This document shows positions 7,951-16,573 of a stretch of DNA of 64,000 nucleotides, piece after piece; position 1 is the stretch's first letter, and every line of letters starts with the position of its first letter. This DNA comes from Campylobacter concisus (lineage in GTDB: Bacteria > Campylobacterota > Campylobacteria > Campylobacterales > Campylobacteraceae). Location of the stretch: contig NZ_NDYP01000007.1 in assembly GCF_002165775.1 (NCBI RefSeq), positions 1-64,000 on the forward strand, in the 5' to 3' direction. The position numbers and the translations under genes were made by a program. The notes beneath the pieces are model-generated. The model was not told where the DNA came from. It saw only the letters and a list, made by a program, of their open reading frames with translations, and ran no database searches.

Positions 7951-8754
7951 ATGAAAAAATTTTTACTTACATTGTTAGCGACTAGTTTGCTCTTCACTGG
8001 CTGCTCAAGCGTTACAAAAGCAGGCGTTGTTGGTGCTGATCGTAAGCAATTTATGTTAGTCTCATCAGAAGCTATGGAGCAAAGCTCAGCCCAAGCCTAT
8101 GTCAAGACGCTAACAGCTGCTAGAAGTAAAGGCGAGCTAAATGTTGATCCGATCCTTACAAAAAGAGTTCAAGATATCGCTAAAAGGCTCATCGCCCAAA
8201 CTGGCGTTTTTAGGGATGATGCTCTAAAATGGAAGTGGCAAGTAAACGTCATTAATGAAGATACGCTAAATGCTTGGTGTATGCCAGGTGGCAGGATAGT
8301 CGTTTATAGTGGCATTATAAAAAGGCTAAATTTAACAGATGCGCAGCTAGCTGCGGTCATGGGACACGAGATCGCACACGCTCTTAGGGAGCACAGCAGA
8401 GAGCAAGCAAGTGCTGATCAGATGAAAAGTATCGGTATCTTTGCAATAGCCACAGCTACTGGCCTTGGCGATCTTGGAGCTAATGCTCTAAATTTAGCTA
8501 GCGAATACACCATATCTCTGCCGTTTTCTCGCTCGCATGAAACCGAGGCTGATCACATCGGTACTGAGCTAATGGCAAGAGCCGGATACGATCCAAAAGA
8601 AGCGGTCGAAGTCTGGGTAAAAATGAGCAAGATGAGTGGCGGAAAAGTGCCTGAAATTTTAAGCACGCACCCATCGAACGAGAGTAGGATAAAAGACCTA
8701 AAAGAGATCGCAGCAAAACTTGAGCCAGTCTATCAAGCTACTAAAAGAGGCTAG
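7951..8754 (+). CDS. M48 family zinc metalloprotease, lipoprotein
   Basis: A 267-residue envelope protease of the BepA/LoiP (YggG) type. The N-terminus is a lipoprotein signal with lipobox LFTGC (Cys18). The zinc motif HEIAH lies at residues 139-143, and the downstream glutamate is in HETEADHIG near 196-204. The substrate-cleft segment NAWCMPGGRIVVYSG precedes the catalytic helix. Such enzymes degrade misassembled outer-membrane proteins. The ATG has an AAAAGGAT ribosome site. The GNAT gene follows after two bases, so the pair is probably co-transcribed. Confidence 0.92.
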   Translation: MKKFLLTLLATSLLFTGCSSVTKAGVVGADRKQFMLVSSEAMEQSSAQAYVKTLTAARSKGELNVDPILTKRVQDIAKRLIAQTGVFRDDALKWKWQVNVINEDTLNAWCMPGGRIVVYSGIIKRLNLTDAQLAAVMGHEIAHALREHSREQASADQMKSIGIFAIATATGLGDLGANALNLASEYTISLPFSRSHETEADHIGTELMARAGYDPKEAVEVWVKMSKMSGGKVPEILSTHPSNESRIKDLKEIAAKLEPVYQATKRG

Positions 8755-8756
8755 GC

Positions 8757-9239
8757 TTGATAGAACAAGCAAATTTGAGTGATCTTGAAGCGATTGCACA
8801 AATTTATAATGAATACATTTTAGAAAAAACTGCGACTGCTGATATGCAGCCAGTTAGCACGAAGGAACGAGAGCCTTGGTTTAAAGCCCACAACAACTCT
8901 CGTCCCATCTTTATCTATAAAGAAAATGATGAAATTTTAGGCTGGTGTTCACTTAGTGATTTTAATCCCAAAATAGCTTACAAAATAAGTGTAGAAATAA
9001 GCATCTATGTAGCCAAAAAGGCTCTTGGTATGGGCATTGGCAAGCAGCTTTTAAGCCACAGTCTAGATGAGGCAAAGAGGCTAAATCTAAAAAATATTAT
9101 CGCTTTAATATTTAGTGAGAATAAAGCAAGTCTTGGGCTATTTTTAAAATTTGGCTTTGAAAAATGGGGTGAACTGCCAGGCGTTTGCCTAATGGATAAT
9201 GAGTACAAAGATGTCGTTATATTGGGGTTAAAGCTTTAA
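8757..9239 (+). CDS. GNAT N-acetyltransferase, phosphinothricin-acetyltransferase-like
   Basis: A 160-residue acetyl-CoA-dependent GNAT enzyme. The N-terminal pattern (a LEAIAQIYNEYI segment, then TKEREPWF) and the central WCSLSDF and VEISIYV strands resemble the Pat/Bar phosphinothricin acetyltransferase branch. The acetyl-CoA loop lies in GMGIGKQLL near residue 92, followed by a NKASLGLFLKFGF segment. The start is TTG, supported by an AAGAGG ribosome site 6-7 bases upstream that overlaps the end of the preceding protease gene, suggesting coupled translation. The natural acceptor may be an amino acid or amine and is not known. Confidence 0.88.
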   Translation: MIEQANLSDLEAIAQIYNEYILEKTATADMQPVSTKEREPWFKAHNNSRPIFIYKENDEILGWCSLSDFNPKIAYKISVEISIYVAKKALGMGIGKQLLSHSLDEAKRLNLKNIIALIFSENKASLGLFLKFGFEKWGELPGVCLMDNEYKDVVILGLKL

Positions 9240-9264
9240 AAGCCAAGCATTAAGCAAATCAAGC

Positions 9265-9270
9265 TATAAT
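9265..9270 (+). promoter_or_regulatory. -10 box for tRNA-Ser
   Basis: TATAAT in CAAGCTATAATTTCGC, 14 bp before the mature tRNA 5' end, a normal distance for a tRNA promoter. Confidence 0.55.
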
Positions 9271-9284
9271 TTCGCTCACTCCTT

Positions 9285-9372
9285 GGGTAGATGTCCGAGC
9301 GGTTTAAGGAGCACGCCTGGAACGCGTGTGTGGGGCAACTCACCGAGAGTTCGAATCTCTCTCTGCCCGCCA
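9285..9372 (+). tRNA. tRNA-Ser (anticodon GGA)
   Basis: A class II tRNA with a complete fold. Acceptor stem GGGTAGA (9285-9291) pairs with TCTGCCC (9362-9368, one G-U), then discriminator G and encoded CCA (9370-9372). The anticodon stem CACGC/GCGTG (9312-9316, 9324-9328) carries loop CTGGAAC with anticodon GGA at 9319-9321, which reads UCC and UCU. A long variable arm and the T-loop TTCGAAT are present. It lies between the acetyltransferase and antiporter genes. Confidence 0.97.
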
Positions 9373-9430
9373 TAAATTTGACAAAATTTACTCTATTGCC
9401 ATAATACAAAAAGAAATTTAAACGGCAAAA

Positions 9431-11009
9431 ATGATCGAACATTTACTGCTAGTTTTTGCACTGCTAGCTATCATCATCGCTTTAGTGATGGTCTCAAACC
9501 GCCTAAAGGTCGCCTATCCGGTGCTATTAGTCCTTGGCGGGCTTGCCATTAACTTCGTGCCAAATTTACCAAGTATCAAGATCGATCCCGAGCTTATTTT
9601 CATCATATTTTTGCCGCCACTTCTTTATGAGGCTGCGTGGGCAAACTCGCTAAAAGAGCTCTATAAATGGCGCCGTACGATCGGCAGTTTCGCCTTTATC
9701 GTGGTTTTCATAAGCGCAGCAGCAGTTGCTTTGATAGCAAATTTAGTGATCCCTGGCTTCTCGCTCGCCCTAGGCTTCATGCTAGGAGCTATCGTCTCGC
9801 CACCAGACGCGGTGAGCACGGCAGCTATCCTTAAATTTGTCAAAGCCCCGCGCAGGATCAGCGCTATTTTAGAGAGTGAGAGCCTTTTAAATGACGCCTC
9901 CTCGCTCATCATCTTTCGCTTCGCCGCAGTTGCGGTCACGACTGGGCAGTTTGTATGGTACAAGGCCGCAACGACCTTTTTATGGATGGTGGCCGGTGGC
10001 GTTTTAGCGGGTCTTGTGGTGGCGCTTGCGGCATATTTTTTACATAAAATTTTACCGACTGATGAAAATAGCGACACGATAATGACGATCACGACGCCTT
10101 ATATCATGTATATCTTGGCTGAGGAGCTTGGCGCTAGCGGCGTTTTAGCAGTGGTTTGTGGCGGACTTTATCTCTCGACTAAAAGAAATGAAATTTTCAC
10201 CGCTTCAACAAGGATCCACGCGGTGCCAGTTTGGAACAACTTTATTTTCTTACTAAACGGCCTTGCATTTACCATGATCGGCCTTGACCTGCCTGAAATT
10301 TTAGCAGGGCTAAAGCGTAGCGGCGTCTCGCTCTTTGAGGCGGTCTCTTACGGCGTTTTGGTCACTGCTGTGCTCATCGTTATCCGCCTCATGGCATCTT
10401 ATGGAGCCGTTTATATCACGATGTTTATGAAGCGCTATATCAGCGTGGCGGACGATCGCAACCCTGGCAAAGCCACACCATTTATCGTCGGTTGGGCAGG
10501 TATGAGGGGCATAGTCTCGCTAGCTGCGGCGCTTTCTATCCCTGCCATGGCTGGGGGGGGGTGAGCCATTTCCGTACAGAGACCTCATCTTGTTTATAAC
10601 GTTTGTCGTGATCTTACTAAGGCTCGTAGTTCAGAGCTTAAGCTTGCCGCTACTCATCAAAAGTACGAAATTTCCAGACTTTGACGACCACATACCAAAT
10701 GAGCTTGCAAGGATCAAGATCAAAAAGGCACTTGCCCAGGCTTCGCTTAAATTTAAAAATGAGAAATTTGCAAATGAAGAAAATTTCTTGCTTAAAAAGC
10801 TTGAAGAGGTTTGGAATTTTGAGCTTGAGAGCGAAAATTTTGAGATAAGCGACAAGAGTAGGCAGAGATATTTTGAAATTTTAGATGAGCAAAGAATGGC
10901 ACTTTGTGAGCCAAACAAAGGCCCAAAGATCGATGAAGAGGTGATTAGGACGTTTTTATATCACATCGACCTTGAGGAGCAGAGGTGGCGTGCGCATAGC
11001 GAGCACTAA
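9431..11009 (+). CDS. CPA1 Na+/H+ antiporter, phase-variable and out of frame here
   Basis: The gene is in two frames. The first part (9431-10564, 377 aa) is a multi-helix CPA1 cation/proton antiporter with FLPPLLYEAAW, the GAIVSPPDAVS ion-binding segment and the SLLNDASSLI motif. It runs into nine G (10553-10561) and stops at TGA. The second part is open to 11009 in the next frame and continues the family exactly: FPYRDLILFITF, then a cytosolic tail. Removing one G joins both into a 525-residue protein, the normal length. In this sequence the gene is therefore OFF. G tracts of this length are the usual phase-variation switch in Campylobacter; sequencing error in the tract is the alternative. 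Confidence 0.88.
10553..10561 (+). repeat. G9 homopolymer, phase-variation tract
   Basis: Nine consecutive G inside the antiporter coding sequence, followed at once by TGA in the current frame. Eight (or eleven) G would keep the frame open through 11009. Confidence 0.9.
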
Positions 11010-11518
11010 AATTTTCTTCCGACATTGCAACTTACCACACCGCAAAATCTCTTGCCAAATTTGGCCTCGACGATGAGCACAAGCACGAAAAATATCTTTT
11101 CGTCATTCATTCGCGCGATCTGGCGTAGAGTTTGGCTAGCGTCATTAAATTTAACTCCATTTTTATGTAAAGTTTCGCAAAAAATAGCCTCGTCAAAGCC
11201 CAACATTTGCGAAATTTCAGTTATGCTGTATGGCTCTAGTGAGGCGATGATGCGGTCCATGTTGCAGATCGTTGGATTTTTGCGGTGCGTGGTGACATCG
11301 ATCATCTCATTTATGAGCTTTATTAGCTTTCTTCTGCGGTTAAAGACGTGTAAGATCGCTGCGCAAAATATCAAAATCCCTGCAAATTTGTGCGCGTTCA
11401 TCATCCACTCACTATAATCACCCATGGCAAAATTTAGCCCAGTAAATGCAAGCAGGCAGATCCCACAGGCAAGAGCACAGACGATACAAAATTTATATAT
11501 CACTTCCGCTTTAAGCAA
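11006..11518 (-). CDS. Small membrane protein, DUF4405-like, 170 aa
   Basis: Two hydrophobic segments (about residues 9-32 and 43-60) with histidines in HKFAGILIFCAAILHVFNRR, a pattern like the DUF4405/cytochrome-b-type membrane proteins, in which the histidines may bind haem. A soluble C-terminal part of about 100 residues follows. The start is TTG, supported by AAGGA seven bases upstream and a TATAAT box at 11542. The 3' end overlaps the convergent antiporter gene by four bases. Function is unknown; the family link is tentative. Confidence 0.65.
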   Translation of the reverse strand: MLKAEVIYKFCIVCALACGICLLAFTGLNFAMGDYSEWMMNAHKFAGILIFCAAILHVFNRRRKLIKLINEMIDVTTHRKNPTICNMDRIIASLEPYSITEISQMLGFDEAIFCETLHKNGVKFNDASQTLRQIARMNDEKIFFVLVLIVEAKFGKRFCGVVSCNVGRKF

Positions 11519-11541
11519 TGCAAATTCCTTAGTTTTTTGAA

Positions 11542-11547
11542 ATTATA
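11542..11547 (-). promoter_or_regulatory. -10 box for the gene ending at 11006
   Basis: Minus-strand TATAAT, 24 bp upstream of the TTG start at 11518. Confidence 0.45.
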
Positions 11548-11571
11548 CACCTACTATGCAAAAAATGAATG

Positions 11572-11597
11572 GCGCCAACTAGAAATTTAGCTGGCGC
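11572..11597 (-). terminator. Terminator after the TonB receptor
   Basis: GCGCCAACTA (11572-11581) and TAGCTGGCGC (11588-11597) pair with one mismatch across a 6-nt loop, 17 bp beyond the receptor stop. Confidence 0.6.
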
Positions 11598-11613
11598 ATT
11601 AGAGTAAATTTAG

Positions 11614-13728
11614 CTAAAACTTATAGTTAAAACTGAGATTAAAGGTGCGTGGGTCACCATAAACCATCATGTTTTTACCGATACCCTCGTAGTATTTTTT
11701 GTTAAAGAGATTGTCGATATTTAGCTGCACATCAAAGTTTTTAGCAAATTTATATCCAAGCATTAAATTAGCCAAAGTGTAGCCTTTTTGTGTGATTTCA
11801 TTTGCGTCTTTGCCAGTATAAATTTTGCTCTTATACATAGCTCCAGCACCTACTCTAAAGTCTCTGATCTCATACTTTGCAAATAAATTTGCCGTACTTC
11901 TTGATGAGTTAGTGGCATATTTTTCACCATTAGCATCTTTTGCGTTAAAGTGCGTTGCACCAAAGCTTAGGCTTAAGTTTTTAGTGATCTCGCCATTTAG
12001 ATCTAGCTCGACACCCTTGCTTGTCACACCTTTGCCAGCTTCAAATATGTCGGCATTTGTCGCTGGATTTTTCTTGCCAGTCTTTACGCCAAGCTTGTCT
12101 TGCACGATCTTAAAGACGCCAAGACTTGCTTGAAGCGCCCCGTCAAGATACTCTCCTTTGATGCCCACTTCATAGTCTTTGCCTTGGATAGGATCTAGAT
12201 ATTTGTCATTTGCATCTTTTACGGTTTGAGGTTTAAATATGCTCGTGTAACTAGCATATAGAGTGTGGTTTGCTCCGATGTCGTAAGTGACGCCAAGATA
12301 TGGCGTGATCTCATTTGTGAAATTTCTATTGTCTTTGCCACCCTCGATCTCGTATTTGTAGTAGCTCACCCTAGCACCTAGCAAAAATTTAAGCTCATCG
12401 GTGATTGATAGTTTATTTGCCGCGTAAAATGCCTTTTGTATCGTTTTGTCTTTATTGTTTTGATCTTCGTAAGGTAGCTTTGGATCATCAAGGTGTAAAT
12501 TTTTAAAGTCTATCCTACTTCTAGCTGTATAAGCAAGTCCTGCTGGCGTGGTCTTTTGCAACCAGTAGCTACTTACCTTATCGCTACTTTTTTTATAGTT
12601 GTTATACATCGCGCCAAAGACAAACTCATGAGATAAATTTGCTATCTCGTAAGGGATATTTGCGTATGCATCTACGTTGTGGATGTTCTCCTCTCTTTTG
12701 TTTGCATAAATGCTAAGATCATTCATATTGCCAGTACCGTCTAAATTTACCGCTCCGCCGTAGTAGAGTAGATTTGAGTCAGTGTTTGCCCGTCTAAATG
12801 AGTAACTTAAATTTAAGCTCGCTTCATTTTCAAAGTAGCGCTTAAAATCAGCATAAAAATCAAGCGTCTTTATGTCCCACCTAGTCCAAGGCTGAGAGAA
12901 AATTTCATTTTTACTAAAATTTGTCCTAGAGCCATCTGCGTAAAAAGCTGGCATGCCGCCCCACCTACCGCCGTGGCGTTTTAGCTCTTGATAAAACGCA
13001 CCAAGACTAAGCCATGAGTTATCGCCTATGTCACTATCGACTACGCCGTAAATCGCGCTATTTTTTCAGTTGTAATAATCCATATAAGAGTGCGACTTCT
13101 CATGCATAAATGAAAGCCTCGCTCTGACGCTTCCGCTCTCATTTACAGGCGTTTGCACATCGCCATTTACGCCGTATCTATCGTATGAGCCAGCACTTAC
13201 ACCAAAATTTCCTTTTAGCTCCTTTGAGTCTGCCCTTTTTCTTATGAAATTTAAGCTTGCAGCTGGGTTGCCGGCGCCTGCAAGTAGGCCATTTGCCCCT
13301 TTTACCACCTCAACTCTTTCATAAGGCAGCATGCTCATATCATTTGCACCAAGACTAAAGCCACCAAAGCTAGGCATCGAATCAAGCAAGTAATAATCTA
13401 TCGCAAAGCCACGAGCCGTCGGATATACGCGCTCGTCCCATTTGTTTAGCGTAACGCCTGGGACATTTCTAAGAAGCACTTGATAGTCCTTGATGCCTTG
13501 ATCTTTTAGTCTTGCTTCTGTTAGCACAGTTAGCGACTGAGGCGTTTGACGAGAGGTTAAATTTAGCCTAGTTGTGCTCTTTACAAGCTCTTTTGCAAAG
13601 TAGTTTGCATCATCTCTTCGCTCGCTTTCTACGACATCAATTGCTTCTAAAATTTTATCGCTTTGGCTAGCAAAAATTTGAGATTGCATCAAATTTAATG
13701 CAACCAAGCTAATTAAAAATTTTTTCAT
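11614..13728 (-). pseudogene. FhuE/FpvA-like TonB-dependent siderophore receptor with in-frame TGA
   Basis: One reading frame of 704 codons interrupted by a single TGA at 13066-13068. Before the stop: a Sec signal peptide and the plug domain (RQTPQSLTVLTE, the VRGF-like ARGFAIDYYLLD, VEVVKGANGLLAGAGNPAASLNF). After it the same frame continues (KNSAIYGVVDSDIG, GGRWGGMPAFYADG) into the 22-strand barrel and ends at a correct C-terminus, NLSFNYKF. The parts resemble hydroxamate receptors such as FhuE and FpvA. It overlaps the PepSY gene and so belongs to its Fur-controlled operon. It should make no receptor unless the stop is suppressed or is a sequencing error; TGG to TGA is one possible change. 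Confidence 0.85.
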
Positions 13729-14809
13729 TTTTTCTCCTTTTAAAATTTCTTTTAATCCACAAATAAAGCCCTGAGATACTTAAAATAAGCGGTGAAATGC
13801 CAACCAAAAACCAGATAAATTTTGTGATTTGGTTGTAGTTACCAAAGTGCGATTTTCTAAATGCTGAGAGAATTTATTCGCTTAGATTTGCATTTTTTAT
13901 GTCCAAAATGCTTACTAATTCGCCGTTATCTTTATCGTAAGTTAATATGTTTGAATATTCGTTATGTAAGAAATTTTGATCTTTTACATAGCCAAAAAGG
14001 CGTATATTTGCTCCTTGCATAAAAGGCAGTGAGATGAAGTGTGGCTCAAAGCCAGTAAGATCATTCTTTGAGCGGGCTACCAGCTCGTCAAGAGATAGGT
14101 TTTTATTATAAATTTTTGCATCTATAACAAAGTCATTTTTAAACTCTGGCATGCGCGCCATTTGAAATTCCCACCAAACACCACTTATGCAAATGAGTAG
14201 TAAAATAGGCGTAGAAAAAATTCCTATCATTTTATGAATGTCGCTCATAAAAACATTTAGCCTATTTACACGAAGCCTAAGTAGTGTCAGCCAAAATTTT
14301 TTATAAATCACGAAACCACTTATACAGATAAAAAACGTAAAAATAGCGGTTAAAGTAAGGATAACATGACCGCTCTTTCCTAGAAATAGCGACTCATGAA
14401 GCTCGGTTAAAACTCCAAAAAATCCCTCATCATGCGCGAGTGGCTCGCTCTTTATCTTGCCACTAAAAGCGTCAAAATAGATAAATTTCCACTCTTTTTT
14501 GCTGTCATTATGCTCGATTAGCCAAATTTTGTCACACTTTTTAGGGTTTGCATCGATATTTATACCAACAATCTCGTAGCCGCCAAGCTCGCTTGCGATG
14601 ATCTCTCTTAGCTCATCAAAGCTGATTCTTTTGCTTAAATTTTCTTTGTTTAAATTTACATTTACGACATTTGGGGCAAGAAGGCTGTTTAGCTCATCTT
14701 TATAAACGAGGATCGCACCGCTAAAACAAACTACTGCAAGTGGAATGAAAAATAAAAGAGATAAATAAGTGTGCAATTTATAAAAAATTTTTTGATTTAG
14801 AAATTTCAC
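13709..14809 (-). pseudogene. PepSY-associated membrane protein with in-frame TAA
   Basis: A siderophore-locus PepSY_TM protein: an N-terminal helix (LHTYLSLLFFIPLAVVCFSG), periplasmic PepSY regions, internal helices with HKMIGIFSTPILLLICISG, and a C-terminal helix. A TAA at 13874-13876 stops it after 311 residues, yet the same frame continues for 54 codons with the expected end (HFGNYNQITKFIWFLVGISP, then a GLYLWIKR helix edge) to a TAG at 13709. The full 366 codons fit the family. The start is GTG. The tail overlaps the receptor start by 20 bp, which would couple the two. Such proteins may reduce or release iron from imported siderophores (inferred). Confidence 0.82.
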
Positions 14810-14873
14810 TTTGTTTTAAAGCCTTTTAGTAGTAGATTTTGATAATGGCTCGCAATCTTACACAAAATTTACT

Positions 14874-14904
14874 TTGATAATATTTAAAACTATTATCAAT
14901 TATA
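14874..14904 (-). promoter_or_regulatory. Fur box overlapping a -10 box
   Basis: TTGATAATA (14874-14882) and TATTATCAA (14891-14899) are perfect 9-bp inverted repeats 8 bp apart, close to the GATAAT-based Fur consensus. The minus-strand TATAAT (14899-14904) touches it, so bound Fur would block the promoter of the PepSY-receptor operon. A further half-site, TTGATAAT, lies at 14839-14846. Iron repression is inferred from these sites. Confidence 0.7.
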
Positions 14905-15202
14905 ATTTCAAAAAGAAAAATTTTTATAGAATGTAAATTAAAAAAATAAATAGATTTGATTTTCAAAAGAATAAACAACTCCTCTTTGTGTATACGAAAA
15001 GCCAGAAAAGGGGGAAGCAAAGACTTATCAGTTACAAAAAGGAGGGTCCATTTAGGACGATGAAATAGTATTATTTAAGCATAAATTTTAATAAAATTTT
15101 TAGTTAATAAAAAAGAAATTCCAAGTAATACTAAAGTAAATTTAACTTTAAAAAAGCTACATTTAAGAAATTTCTTTTAATTAGTACAAGCATAAAATTA
15201 GG
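14905..15202. other. Non-coding stretch upstream of the siderophore operon
   Basis: AT-rich, with no supported gene. A short open frame crossing it (14826-15020, minus) spans the Fur box and has no ribosome site. At 15032-15045 lies TTACAAAAAGGAGG, an exact match to 15657-15670 on the other side of the Sel1 gene. Confidence 0.5.
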
Positions 15203-15610
15203 CTAATTTTTAGGCACAAGCTCTAATACATTGCAAGCTCGCTTGCTACCCATCTTGCAAGCTTTATCAAGAGCATTTGCAGAAAGATCAAAGCTTTGCT
15301 CAGTGCCATTTCCTTGAAGATACTTTGTCGCTAGCTCATAGCAAGCCTCACTACTACCGTCATCACAGAGCGATTTAAATATCTCAAAAGATTTTTGTGT
15401 ATCTTTTTCTACGCCAAGGCCGCGTCCTAGCATATCTGCATAGATAAAGCAAGAAATTTTATCTTTATTTTCACACTCACTTGAAAGCTTTTTTGTAAAA
15501 CTCTCGCAAGCTTTAGAGTTGCTTTTATTAATACACTCTTGCATATTTATATCCCAGTTTGCATTCAAAGATAGAAGAGCAAATGCTAAAAACAAAATAG
15601 ATTTTTTCAT
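15203..15610 (-). CDS. Small Sel1-repeat secreted protein, 135 aa
   Basis: A signal peptide (KKSILFLAFALLSLNA) is followed by two to three Sel1/TPR-like units: CFIYADMLGRGLGVEKD near residue 55, CYELATKYLQGNGTEQ near 92, and a C-terminal LDKACKMGSKRACN. Eight cysteines, paired about eight residues apart, resemble the Helicobacter cysteine-rich (Hcp) proteins, in which they form disulfides that brace helix pairs. The ATG has an AAGGAAA ribosome site. It lies beyond nosY but is separated by a 10-bp-stem hairpin, so it is probably not part of the nos operon. The partner and role are unknown. Confidence 0.8.
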   Translation of the reverse strand: MKKSILFLAFALLSLNANWDINMQECINKSNSKACESFTKKLSSECENKDKISCFIYADMLGRGLGVEKDTQKSFEIFKSLCDDGSSEACYELATKYLQGNGTEQSFDLSANALDKACKMGSKRACNVLELVPKN

Positions 15611-15630
15611 AAATTTCCTTGGAAGAAGTT

Positions 15631-15655
15631 AGCTCCCTTTGGGGGAAAGGGAGCT
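15631..15655 (-). terminator. Hairpin between nosY and the Sel1 gene
   Basis: AGCTCCCTTT (15631-15640) and AAAGGGAGCT (15646-15655) form a perfect 10-bp stem around a GGGGG loop. There is no T run on the minus strand, so it could equally protect or process the mRNA. Confidence 0.6.
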
Positions 15656-15745
15656 ATTACAAAAAGGAGGTTTCTTGTTGGACAAGTAGAATAATACAAG
15701 TTTCGTCTAAATTTAAAACCAACTTTTCTTTAACAAAAAACAATC

Positions 15746-16573
15746 TCAAACCAAATCTTTTTTGCTAAAGGCAAAATAGCCACAAACTAGCAAAATAATG
15801 CCTAGTAAGAGCGGATAAATAATCGCATAAGCCACAAATGTCTCTTTTGGAAAGGTGCTTAAAATAAAATAAGATGCAGTACCGATAACTGCTAAATTTG
15901 GATCAAAAAGACTAAGCGCTGCTATCCTGAAAAGCTCTATCGGATTTAGTATAGCAATAGCGTAAATGACATACTCATCAACCGAGCTTCGCATAAGAAG
16001 TCCAATTAATGCTAGATCAATAAATGCAAGCATTATAAGCCAAAGTAAAAACGCCACGCCTTGGCCTGTCTCTTGATTTTTAATCACGCTTGAGATAAAA
16101 AATCCAAGCGATAAGAAAATGATACTTAAGCTAAAAAGTAGCCCAAAATAAAGCGTTAATACACTCCAAGGTATCGCAACACCTTTTATAAAACCAACGA
16201 TCACGCAAAGCAAAAGAGCAAATAAAAGTGGAACAAAAACAACAAATGTACGGCCCAGTGCCTTGCCAAAGTAATACTCTCTCAGGCTTAGTGGGAAGCT
16301 AAGGATGTACTCAAGCAAATTTGTATCTCTATCTTGATTTATGCTTCTTACAGTTGAAATGAGAATAAAAATAGGCACAATGATGACGCAAATTTGAATA
16401 AACAAAAGCAGTGCTCTAGTAAGCCCAGAAAAGCCGAGCACACGTGAGTCAGTCACGCCACTAAATAAAAATCCTATCATCAAAGCAGAAAAAAGCGCAG
16501 CATATATCACAAACCATCTTGAGCGAAAAGACTCTTTTACATCAAGCTTTGCTATTAAAAAAAGATTATTCAC
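15746..16573 (-). CDS. nosY: NosY, ABC permease of the copper-centre maturation system
   Basis: A 275-residue inner-membrane protein with about six hydrophobic helices and the ABC-2 permease layout. The cytoplasmic segment between helices (RSINQDRDTNLLEYILSFPL) is typical of NosY. With the ATPase NosF and periplasmic NosD it forms the complex needed to mature the copper-sulfur CuZ centre of nitrous-oxide reductase. It overlaps nosF by 8 bp and is the last gene of the nos run here. In relatives nosL commonly follows; it does not follow here. Confidence 0.9.
   Translation of the reverse strand: MNNLFLIAKLDVKESFRSRWFVIYAALFSALMIGFLFSGVTDSRVLGFSGLTRALLLFIQICVIIVPIFILISTVRSINQDRDTNLLEYILSFPLSLREYYFGKALGRTFVVFVPLLFALLLCVIVGFIKGVAIPWSVLTLYFGLLFSLSIIFLSLGFFISSVIKNQETGQGVAFLLWLIMLAFIDLALIGLLMRSSVDEYVIYAIAILNPIELFRIAALSLFDPNLAVIGTASYFILSTFPKETFVAYAIIYPLLLGIILLVCGYFAFSKKDLV

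Noticed and set aside
9236..9442. Minus-strand open frame of 68 codons across the tRNA-Ser gene
   Set aside because: It is the antisense of tRNA-Ser(GGA); the GRERFELSVSCPTHA-type peptide is a well-known artefact of tRNA-Ser complements.
9661..10092. Minus-strand 143-codon frame inside the antiporter gene
   Set aside because: Antisense to conserved CPA1 motifs and without a ribosome site or family signs.
14826..15020. Minus-strand 64-codon open frame upstream of the PepSY gene
   Set aside because: It spans the Fur box and -10 box, has no ribosome site and codes for an A/T-driven Phe/Ile/Lys peptide.
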